A DNA stretch of 64,000 nt from Pelobates cultripes (lineage: Eukaryota; Chordata; Amphibia; Anura; Pelobatidae): contig OW240917.1 in the NCBI GenBank assembly GCA_933207985.1, forward strand, positions 102,082,785 through 102,146,784, given 5' to 3'. The stretch's first letter is position 1. Every line of letters begins with the position of its first letter. Below, one piece after another: positions 56,149-64,000 of this stretch. Both the position numbers and the translations under genes were made by a program. The notes beneath the pieces were generated by a model that was not told where the DNA came from, did not search any database, and saw only the letters and a list, made by a program, of their open reading frames with translations.

Positions 56149-58686
56149 TTACAGAAAATGTTTCAGGTCATAGTCCTCATTGAGACCTAATGGTGACAAC
56201 GTTTCCAAGGTACTGATCCATTTGGTTTCCCTTTGGAGTAAGAGTTTCTGTCTGTCTCCACCTCTGCGTAGTGGTGGAATTCTATCTATAACTTGGAACC
56301 TTAATTGGTTCACATTATGGCCACAAGTTTTAAAATGTCTTGGTACTGGTGCTTCAACAGCATCATGCTGTAATGCTGCCCTAATGCTCCTCTTATGTTC
56401 CCCTATCCGTTCTTTGACCGGCCGAATAGTCTCCCCCACATACAGGAGACCACACGGACACTTGAGTATGTACACAACAAAATCTGAGTTACAAGTGTAG
56501 AAGTCCTTCACAAAAAACTTTTTACCAGATCGGGGGTGAACGAAATATTCCCCCTTGATCACACTGCTACAATGTGAGCAATTAAGGCAAGGGAAAGTGC
56601 CTTTCTTTGGTTCCGAAAAAAATCTAACTTGTTTTTTGGAACTACCTATATCTGATTTGACCAAAAGGTCTCTCAAATTAGGAGCCCTCTGGTATGAAAA
56701 TAATGGAGGGTGTTGGAATATTGACGGTAATTGAGAGTCACCCTCAAATAGTCGCCAATGTTTGAGTATTACTTGTCGAATGTCCCTATTTAGCGGGGTA
56801 AATGGTGTTACAAATGTTAACCTCTCTAATTTCCTATCCGTTCCTGTCCCTACTAGGGTTTCCTGTCGGGTCAGTTTTTCAATTTTTTGTCGTTGGCTCT
56901 CTACTATCTGTACAGGATAACCCCTCTCTCTGAATTTGTTGGCCATAAAGTCCAATCCAGATATGACTTTCTCCTCTTGCGAAACTATTCGTCTCACTCT
57001 CAGTAATTGACTGAAAGGTAGACCATTTTTTAGATGCATGGGGTGAAAACTGGCATATGTCAATAAGTTGTTCCGATCAGTTGGTTTTATGTATAAATCA
57101 CTGTGTAAAGAGTTATTCACCCTCTGTACCAGGACATCTAAAAAGGGAACCGAATTCATGTCACAATACATTGTGAATTTGATGTTAGGGTCTTGTGTGT
57201 TCAAGGCCTCATAGAAGTCCTGTAATTGGGCCCTCGAGCCGCTCCAGCATATGAAAACATCATCTATATATCTTTTCCAAATTACGCATTTCGCGAATAG
57301 GTTATGTGAATAAATACTCATCTCTTCTAAACGGTTCATGTAGATGTTTGCATATGTTGGAGCGACATTTGAGCCCATGGCAGTTCCTTTGATCTGTTTG
57401 TAATATTTGTCTCTAAAGAGGAAATAGTTCTCTGTTAATATGAAGGTAAGTAACTCCCTAATATACTTTCTAGTGTCATTCTGATGAATGAGAAGGGGAT
57501 CCTTATCTAGCGTCCAGTCAACTGCCTCTATTCCTCTATTATGGTCTATGGATGTATATAGTGACTGTACATCCATGGTGACTAACCAGAATTCACCTGG
57601 CGGGATCTGTATATCAACTAGTAGTTTAAGAAAAGTGGTAGTATCTTTAAGGTATGATTTCTGGGACGGAACATATTTAATCAAAAATTTGTCTAATATC
57701 TCTGCTGGATGTTGAAAAATAGAACCAGTCCCACTAACTATGGGTCTCCCCGGAGGGAAGAGTGGGTTTTTATGGATCTTTGGGAGAGTATAAAAAACTG
57801 GAATCCTGGGGTATTTAAGATTCATGTATCTGTATTCTCCGTCTGAAATGATACCTCTCGATAATGCCCATTGATTGAGCTTTTCTAACCTGGATTTAAG
57901 GTTGTGTGTGGGGTCCTGATTGATGGCCAAATAGTTGGAATTATCCCTTAGTTGTGTCTCTATCTCTCCCACGTAATAAATACGATCCATAATCACCAAT
58001 GCTCCTCCCTTATCTGCTGGTTTGATAATGATAGATGTGTCTTTTTTTAAATTATTGATATGTGCCCAATCCTGTTTAGTGAAATTTACAGTCTGTTGTC
58101 TGTGTTTATGTATATGTTGGTGTTTCCTCCTCAATTTATATACATCTTTTTTAACAAGGTTGGTAAATAAATCAATTGATGCATTAACATTGTGTGGTGT
58201 AAAAGTGCTTTTAGGTTTCAAACCTGTCTCAAGCGGTAGGACCCCATCAGGATCATTCTGTGAAATATTTTGTCCCACCATAATTTCTTCCACTGGTTGG
58301 GTTCCCTGTATGTGTTGAGTACTCATACTGCTAAAAGGAGCTGTCATATGTTCTGTGGAAAAAAATGCACGTAATTTGAGTTGTCTGAAAAATTTATATA
58401 AACTCACATCATACTGGTGCCATTCTATATTAGGTGTGGGAACAAAGGATAATCCCTTATTCAAGGTTACCTCTTCTGCGGGTGATAGTGGCCTACCTGA
58501 AATATTATGTATCAGAGATTGCGTCTGGATTGGGGTAGTCGGCCTTTCCTTTTCTCCCGTGAACCTCTTGTTGTAACCCCCCCTCCTGATGTTTCTTCGA
58601 ATCGTGTGCCTCTCTCTAAAAAAGTCACTCCTGATGATGAGGAGGCAGAGGAAGAAGATGTAACTCCTTCTGTGTCCGAACGCCAT
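56149..58686 (-). CDS. ORF2: reverse transcriptase with GIY-YIG endonuclease
   Basis: 845 codons, no internal stop. Reverse transcriptase motifs: PKIHKNPLFPPGRP; motif A with D372 (MDVQSLYTSID); motif B GTAMGSNVAPTYAN from G434; catalytic YIDD at 473-476; then FLDVLV. A Cys-rich patch C700, C703, C706 precedes the endonuclease: VVYILKC with Y739, then LLYVGE, then a conserved R in IRPVKERIGEH. This RT plus C-terminal GIY-YIG order defines the EN-containing Penelope-like elements, which are thought to insert by target-primed reverse transcription. The ATG at 58686 (G at -3, G at +4) lies inside ORF1, overlapping it by 175 nt in the -1 frame; translation by frameshift from ORF1 (T TTT TTA at 58623-58617) is equally possible. 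Confidence 0.93.
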   Translation of the reverse strand: MAFGHRRSYIFFLCLLIIRSDFFRERHTIRRNIRRGGYNKRFTGEKERPTTPIQTQSLIHNISGRPLSPAEEVTLNKGLSFVPTPNIEWHQYDVSLYKFFRQLKLRAFFSTEHMTAPFSSMSTQHIQGTQPVEEIMVGQNISQNDPDGVLPLETGLKPKSTFTPHNVNASIDLFTNLVKKDVYKLRRKHQHIHKHRQQTVNFTKQDWAHINNLKKDTSIIIKPADKGGALVIMDRIYYVGEIETQLRDNSNYLAINQDPTHNLKSRLEKLNQWALSRGIISDGEYRYMNLKYPRIPVFYTLPKIHKNPLFPPGRPIVSGTGSIFQHPAEILDKFLIKYVPSQKSYLKDTTTFLKLLVDIQIPPGEFWLVTMDVQSLYTSIDHNRGIEAVDWTLDKDPLLIHQNDTRKYIRELLTFILTENYFLFRDKYYKQIKGTAMGSNVAPTYANIYMNRLEEMSIYSHNLFAKCVIWKRYIDDVFICWSGSRAQLQDFYEALNTQDPNIKFTMYCDMNSVPFLDVLVQRVNNSLHSDLYIKPTDRNNLLTYASFHPMHLKNGLPFSQLLRVRRIVSQEEKVISGLDFMANKFRERGYPVQIVESQRQKIEKLTRQETLVGTGTDRKLERLTFVTPFTPLNRDIRQVILKHWRLFEGDSQLPSIFQHPPLFSYQRAPNLRDLLVKSDIGSSKKQVRFFSEPKKGTFPCLNCSHCSSVIKGEYFVHPRSGKKFFVKDFYTCNSDFVVYILKCPCGLLYVGETIRPVKERIGEHKRSIRAALQHDAVEAPVPRHFKTCGHNVNQLRFQVIDRIPPLRRGGDRQKLLLQRETKWISTLETLSPLGLNEDYDLKHFL

Positions 58687-59261
58687 TTCTGTGAATTTAT
58701 ATCCCTATTGGGTCTATATGATCTATTGTCTGTCCTTGTGTACCACGAATATACTTGATCTCGCTGGTAATCTAATTCGTCCCTATGAAATTTTCTCTTT
58801 TTAAACTCTTCTGTTTCTTTCTGGTATTCCTTCAATTTATCTTCTATCTGTTTTTTCAGAGTTTCAAGATCAGTTGAGGCTGTTACTGCTGCCAATTCTT
58901 GTTCGACTGTTGCTATCTCCTTAACTAGTTTAACCAGCTCTTTTTGTAGAGATTCAATAGTCAGTACCATCAGATCTACTGAGCATTTATTTAAGATCTT
59001 GTACCACACAGTGCGATGTTCAGGGTTATCCCTGCACAGTGTAGGATGTAGTCTAACCCTTAATCCCCTTGGGATTCTTTTTTGTCTTAAATATTCACCA
59101 AGTGTGCTGATGTGTAATTCCCAGCTTAATTTTTTCTTTAACTCTCTCTCAAGTTTCTGTGCTATCCCCCGTTCGTTGTCACTTGTTAGAAACTCTCTGG
59201 CTCCTCTGAGGGCGGACGTAATGCGATTAATATCACCCTCCGTATAGGCAAAAGTTGCCAT
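58512..59261 (-). CDS. ORF1: coiled-coil protein of the Penelope-like element
   Basis: 249 residues, MATFAYTEGDINRITSALRG at the N-terminus. Residues about 30-75 are basic, about 100-160 have the heptad pattern of a coiled coil (LQKELVKLVKEIATVEQELA), 201-211 are serine-rich and the tail is basic. No enzymatic motif. By analogy with ORF1 proteins of other retroelements it may bind RNA and multimerise; that is inference. ORF2 starts within its last 58 codons in the -1 frame. The plus-strand copy at 61295-62044 has an identical translation. Confidence 0.85.
   Translation of the reverse strand: MATFAYTEGDINRITSALRGAREFLTSDNERGIAQKLERELKKKLSWELHISTLGEYLRQKRIPRGLRVRLHPTLCRDNPEHRTVWYKILNKCSVDLMVLTIESLQKELVKLVKEIATVEQELAAVTASTDLETLKKQIEDKLKEYQKETEEFKKRKFHRDELDYQRDQVYSWYTRTDNRSYRPNRDINSQKWRSDTEGVTSSSSASSSSGVTFLERGTRFEETSGGGVTTRGSREKRKGRLPQSRRNL
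58617..58623 (-). promoter_or_regulatory. candidate -1 frameshift heptamer, ORF1 to ORF2
   Basis: TTTTTTA on the minus strand, in ORF1 frame as T TTT TTA (ACT TTT TTA, residues T213-F214-L215). Slipping back one base enters the open ORF2 frame (DFFRER). The same heptamer serves HIV-1 gag-pol. No clear downstream stem was found by eye. Confidence 0.5.
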
Positions 59262-59456
59262 AAGTGGTAGTCTCTATCTGTATATAGCTAGACGATATGT
59301 AATAAACAACTTGTCTACTTAATAATTGTTAGTCATATGAAGGTGCTACAGCATTAGGGAAAAAATACATACAAAAAGATAATTTATGCTGGCACTCAAT
59401 CACATAGGTGGTGCTGGTATTCGAGGTTATCCCTACAAAAGCCCCAAAAATATCAT
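59262..59456 (-). other. leader between pLTR and ORF1
   Basis: 195 bp, non-coding; identical or nearly so to the leader of the plus-strand copy (about 61100-61294). Confidence 0.7.
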
Positions 59457-61068
59457 ACAAAAAATATATATGAATACCGCACTCAATGTTGTAAAATAAT
59501 CAACCGTAGGTAAAGAAGTGCTATAATTGAGTTTATTATGTTCAATTCTTTAATGTATAGTTATATAACTTAATATGTGAGATTATGATTTGATCAAAAG
59601 AATATATTACATCATATAGTCAATCGCTATTTACACAAATAACCTCCATAGGTGTTATATAAATAAATAATTAATGTATAAACACAGTTGTAAGTATTTC
59701 TGTTTGCAAAACTAAGGAGAACCTATCCATATGGATAATAGTCGAATCTGTGGTGTTCTATGTACATAGAAAAAAGAAAAAAGAGAAAAAAGAAGAAAAA
59801 CTGAAAAAAATTTACAAAAATGATGAAAAATTGAAAAAATATGTAAAAAATATACAGATAATAAATGTCCTGATGTACAATAGTCCAGAGAATAGTGCAC
59901 TTTTAGATAATAAATAGGTGGATCTCACCAAGTTGGATATCCAGATGGATTGTAGCCTTAGTAGCAACTGGAAAAAATGAAGACTCTGTGAAGAATGGAA
60001 AAGTGTCTATTGGAGGGTTTTTAAACCTGCTGAATTCCTGCTGTGCGTTGAAAAGAGGACTCAATGAAGGTGTCAGATGTGATCCTCGTATGTCTCCCTC
60101 AAGGTGTCGTCACAGTACTTGGGCTGCGCGCTCGGGACATCCATGTCCCTTCGAAGGCCCCTGTAATCTGTTGGAGAAATAAAATCATTTATATATCCTA
60201 TCTTTGGCGGCAAAATCTCGCCGTGACCTGTGGAACTCCCCCACTTCCGGGTTTCGACGACTGTGTACGTGCGTGATTACGTCATCATATTCAAATGTAT
60301 CTTTATTGTCCATATCAAACTGCACACGAACAAGGGGTGTAAATGAAAAGTCAATGTTAATTGGTAAAATCCGTGATGAGGAGGACCCCAAGATAATATT
60401 GTTAATAACCATGATATGATTATATATATTTTTAAGTATTAGACTGTGACAGACCATGGATAATAGATAGTTAATAGTTAACAAAAGATTTAATGATCAG
60501 TGGGCTAGATAGGAGGTAACCCCACCTGGGGAAAAAATCATAAAATAGATTAAATGATATATCATAAATTATGTATCCTCATACTGCTGGAAAGTATTAA
60601 TGACTAAACAGTGCCAAAGTAAAGAACAGCATAGAAAGGTGTACTCCTACTGGGGACAATATATAAATATAAAGATATTAAGATATCTTGGCTGCCAATG
60701 TGAAGGAATCTATAAACATATATATATAAATAATTGTAAATAGAAATATACATCTTGTATCAAAAATGATTTAAAGAGACAATAAGAAAAAATATATAAT
60801 TAGAGAAATGGAGAAAAAAATATAAACAATTGAAAAAATAATGAAAAAATTAAAAAGTAAAAAAATATGAAAAATTAGAAAATTTAGTGATATATGACAC
60901 TCTGCACATGTAACTCACCGGTAATGTAATAACTCTCAGTGATCCTGGGCTGTGCATGTGAGGGACCCTGCTGTATACACAGGTGGCGGACCCAGAAGGG
61001 TCATAGGACAGCGATCCAGAGCGACGGACCAATAATGGTCTAGAGAGGAAACTGTAAGGAGCGCAAAA
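59457..61068 (-). repeat. pLTR, upstream copy (1612 bp), shared centre of the head-to-head array
   Basis: Direct repeat of 54488-56099. At 61068/61069 the sequence switches to the plus-strand copy, whose first bases are the reverse complement of the 59457-59490 end. This pLTR thus lies between two divergent coding regions. Confidence 0.93.
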
Positions 61069-61294
61069 TTGAGTGCGGTATTCATATATATTTTTTGTAT
61101 GATATTTTTGGGGCTTTTTGTAGGGATAACCTCGAATACCAGCACCACCTATGTGATTGAGTGCCAGCATAAATTATCTTTTTGTATGTATTTTTTCCCT
61201 AATGCTGTAGCACCTTCATATGACTAACAATTATTAAGTAGACAAGTTGTTTATTACATATCGTCTAGCTATATACAGATAGAGACTACCACTT

Positions 61295-62044
61295 ATGGCA
61301 ACTTTTGCCTATACGGAGGGTGATATTAATCGCATTACGTCCGCCCTCAGAGGAGCCAGAGAGTTTCTAACAAGTGACAACGAACGGGGGATAGCACAGA
61401 AACTTGAGAGAGAGTTAAAGAAAAAATTAAGCTGGGAATTACACATCAGCACACTTGGTGAATATTTAAGACAAAAAAGAATCCCAAGGGGATTAAGGGT
61501 TAGACTACATCCTACACTGTGCAGGGATAACCCTGAACATCGCACTGTGTGGTACAAGATCTTAAATAAATGCTCAGTAGATCTGATGGTACTGACTATT
61601 GAATCTCTACAAAAAGAGCTGGTTAAACTAGTTAAGGAGATAGCAACAGTCGAACAAGAATTGGCAGCAGTAACAGCCTCAACTGATCTTGAAACTCTGA
61701 AAAAACAGATAGAAGATAAATTGAAGGAATACCAGAAAGAAACAGAAGAGTTTAAAAAGAGAAAATTTCATAGGGACGAATTAGATTACCAGCGAGATCA
61801 AGTATATTCGTGGTACACAAGGACAGACAATAGATCATATAGACCCAATAGGGATATAAATTCACAGAAATGGCGTTCGGACACAGAAGGAGTTACATCT
61901 TCTTCCTCTGCCTCCTCATCATCAGGAGTGACTTTTTTAGAGAGAGGCACACGATTCGAAGAAACATCAGGAGGGGGGGTTACAACAAGAGGTTCACGGG
62001 AGAAAAGGAAAGGCCGACTACCCCAATCCAGACGCAATCTCTGA
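61295..62044 (+). CDS. ORF1 of the inverted copy
   Basis: Translation identical to the 249-residue ORF1 at 59261-58512, with the same coiled coil (about 100-160), serine-rich stretch and basic tail. The T TTT TTA heptamer is at 61933-61939 (residues 213-215). The frame is open, so this ORF1 could still be made even though its ORF2 is broken. Confidence 0.85.
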   Translation: MATFAYTEGDINRITSALRGAREFLTSDNERGIAQKLERELKKKLSWELHISTLGEYLRQKRIPRGLRVRLHPTLCRDNPEHRTVWYKILNKCSVDLMVLTIESLQKELVKLVKEIATVEQELAAVTASTDLETLKKQIEDKLKEYQKETEEFKKRKFHRDELDYQRDQVYSWYTRTDNRSYRPNRDINSQKWRSDTEGVTSSSSASSSSGVTFLERGTRFEETSGGGVTTRGSREKRKGRLPQSRRNL

Positions 62045-64000
62045 TACATAATATTTCAGGTAGGCCACTATCACCCGCAGAAGAGGTAACCTTGAATAAC
62101 CTTGAGTTTATATAAATTTTTCAGACAACTCAAATTACGTGCATTTTTTTCCACAGAACATATGACAGCTCCTTTTAGCAGTATGAGTACTCAACACATA
62201 CAGGGAACCCAACCAGTGGAAGAAATTATGGTGGGACAAAACATTTCACAGAATGATCCTGATGGGGTCCTACCGCTTGAGACAGGTTTGAAACCTAAAA
62301 GCACTTTTACACCACACAATGTTAATGCATCAATTGATTTATTTACCAACCTTGTGAAAAAAGATGTATATAAATTGAGGAGGAAACACCAACATATACA
62401 TAAACACAGACAACAGACTGTAAATTTCACTAAACAGGATTGGGCACATATCAATAATTTAAAAAAAGACACATCTATCATTATCAAACCAGCAGATAAG
62501 GGAGGAGCATTGGTGATTATGGATCGTATTTATTACGTGGGAGAGATAGAGACACAACTAAGGGATAATTCCAACTATTTGGCCATCAATCAGGACCCCA
62601 CACACAACCTTAAATCCAGGTTAGAAAAGCTCAATCAATGGGCATTATCGAGAGGTATCATTTCAGACGGAGAATACAGATACATGAATCTTAAATACCC
62701 CAGGATTCCAGTTTTTTATACTCTCCCAAAGATCCATAAAAACCCACTCTTCCCTCCGGGGAGACCCATAGTTAGTGGGACTGGTTCTATTTTTCAACAT
62801 CCAGCAGAGATATTAGACAAATTTTTGATTAAATATGTTCCGTCCCAGAAATCATACCTTAAAGATACTACCACTTTTCTTAAACTACTAGTTGATATAC
62901 AGATCCCGCCAGGTGAATTCTGGTTAGTCACCATGGATGTACAGTCACTATATACATCCATAGACCATAATAGAGGAATAGAGGCAGTTGACTGGACGCT
63001 AGATAAGGATCCCCTTCTCATTCATCAGAATGACACTAGAAAGTATATTAGGGAGTTACTTACCTTCATATTAACAGAGAACTATTTCCTCTTTAGAGAC
63101 AAATATTACAAACAGATCAAAGGAACTGCCATGGGCTCAAATGTCGCTCCAACATATGCAAACATCTACATGAACCGTTTAGAAGAGATGAGTATTTATT
63201 CACATAACCTATTCGCGAAATGCGTAATTTGGAAAAGATATATAGATGATGTTTTCATATGCTGGAGCGGCTCGAGGGCCCAATTACAGGACTTCTATGA
63301 GGCCTTGAACACACAAGACCCTAACATCAAATTCACAATGTATTGTGACATGAATTCGGTTCCCTTTTTAGATGTCCTGGTACAGAGGGTGAATAACTCT
63401 TTACACAGTGATTTATACATAAAACCAACTGATCGGAACAACTTATTGACATATGCCAGTTTTCACCCCATGCATCTAAAAAATGGTCTACCTTTCAGTC
63501 AATTACTGAGAGTGAGACGAATAGTTTCGCAAGAGGAGAAAGTCATATCTGGATTGGACTTTATGGCCAACAAATTCAGAGAGAGGGGTTATCCTGTACA
63601 GATAGTAGAGAGCCAACGACAAAAAATTGAAAAACTGACCCGACAGGAAACCCTAGTAGGGACAGGAACGGATAGGAAATTAGAGAGGTTAACATTTGTA
63701 ACACCATTTACCCCGCTAAATAGGGACATTCGACAAGTAATACTCAAACATTGGCGACTATTTGAGGGTGACTCTCAATTACCGTCAATATTCCAACACC
63801 CTCCATTATTTTCATACCAGAGGGCTCCTAATTTGAGAGACCTTTTGGTCAAATCAGATATAGGTAGTTCCAAAAAACAAGTTAGATTTTTTTCGGAACC
63901 AAAGAAAGGCACTTTCCCTTGCCTTAATTGCTCACATTGTAGCAGTGTGATCAAGGGGGAATATTTCGTTCACCCCCGATCTGGTAAAAAGTTTTTTGTG
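61870..64000 (+). pseudogene. ORF2 of the inverted copy, frameshifted and truncated by window end
   Basis: Opens like ORF2 (MAFGHRRSYIFF...) but after EEVTLN a stretch of 52 nt is replaced by 5 nt (about 62096-62100), a net loss of 47 nt that brings a TAA at 62113-62115. Downstream the reverse transcriptase reads on in another frame with YIDD at about 63240 and the zinc patch near 63920. The window stops just before the GIY-YIG part. As it stands the copy cannot make the full protein. Confidence 0.9.

Larger units (their letters stand above)
54488..61068 (-). mobile_element. Penelope-like element, potentially intact, with direct terminal repeats
   Basis: On the minus strand the order is pLTR (61068-59457), leader, ORF1 (59261-58512), ORF2 (58686-56149), pLTR (56099-54488). 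Both frames are open. Penelope-like elements typically show such direct pLTRs and a reverse transcriptase fused to a GIY-YIG endonuclease. The two pLTRs show only a few substitutions and no indels over 1612 bp, so the insertion is recent. A second copy joins head-to-head at 61069, so the element belongs to an inverted array. Clade (Neptune, Poseidon or other) is not assigned. Confidence 0.9.
61069..64000 (+). mobile_element. second Penelope-like copy, inverted, 5'-truncated, runs off the window
   Basis: The plus strand starts TTGAGTGCGGTATTCATATA, i.e. the last ~30 nt of a pLTR, then leader, ORF1 and ORF2. It is the inverted repeat of about 56500-59490 with a few substitutions (for example FFTRL for FLTRL in the antisense reading), so it is a distinct copy. 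Truncation within the pLTR at the 5' side is typical of inverted Penelope arrays. Confidence 0.9.

Noticed and set aside
61973..61979. GGGGGGG as a second frameshift site in the ORF1/ORF2 overlap
   Set aside because: It is in phase as GGG GGG G preceded by A, so it does not fit X XXY YYZ; the T TTT TTA upstream does.

Overview
This window looks like intergenic, repeat-dense DNA from a vertebrate, most likely an anuran amphibian. The grounds are the combination of many TTAA-flanked MITEs with TTAAAGG termini (resembling the T2 family described in Xenopus), Penelope-like retroelements, a sushi/Tf1-like chromovirus, long-hairpin Tc1 elements, CR1-like and R4/Rex6-like LINE relics, and AT-rich DNA with many microsatellites. 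The species cannot be named from sequence alone. I see no convincing host protein-coding gene, tRNA or rRNA.

Layout: 1-3620, an unclassified inverted-repeat element whose ends are 92-bp tandem repeats (the window starts inside it), with a Penelope-like long-terminal fragment in its middle. 4179-9545, an apparently intact and very young Ty3/gypsy chromovirus (gag, pol, chromodomain, two nearly identical LTRs, 5-bp target duplication) inside an older LINE-like 3' end. 9.7-11.3 kb, MITEs. 13500-15608 and 21154-23804, two dead copies of one Tc1 family, each carrying a later insertion. 15950-16826, a small head-to-head Penelope-like insertion with a 13-bp target duplication. 17.1-20.5 kb, a CR1-like LINE relic carrying a T2-like MITE, a hAT-like element (itself holding a T2-like fragment and a minisatellite) and a further insertion. 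25525-27480, a second Tc1/mariner family (DD34E) on the minus strand, split by a solo-LTR-like insert. 28.5-30.3 and 47.3-48.2 kb, arrays of a ~380-bp repeat. 34.2-35.1 kb, an R4/Rex6-like LINE endonuclease relic. 36.6-36.9 kb, a piggyBac-like transposase relic. 49691-49997, a hAT-type palindromic MITE with an 8-bp duplication. The rest is mostly unassigned AT-rich DNA.

The right end (54488-64000) is the most striking part. A Penelope-like element on the minus strand has two open overlapping frames (ORF1 coiled-coil protein; ORF2 reverse transcriptase plus GIY-YIG endonuclease) flanked by 1612-bp direct repeats (pLTRs). A second copy lies head-to-head on the plus strand, with its ORF2 broken by a net 47-bp loss and cut off by the window end.

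Two unrelated retroelements here carry textbook -1 frameshift heptamers in exactly the right frame: G GGA AAC between gag and pol of the gypsy element, and T TTT TTA between ORF1 and ORF2 of the Penelope-like element. The gypsy element also has a 10-nt primer-binding site complementary to its own predicted RNA 5' end, the signature of Tf1/sushi self-priming. Several hammerhead-ribozyme-like modules, mostly with damaged cores, are scattered through the Penelope-like fragments.
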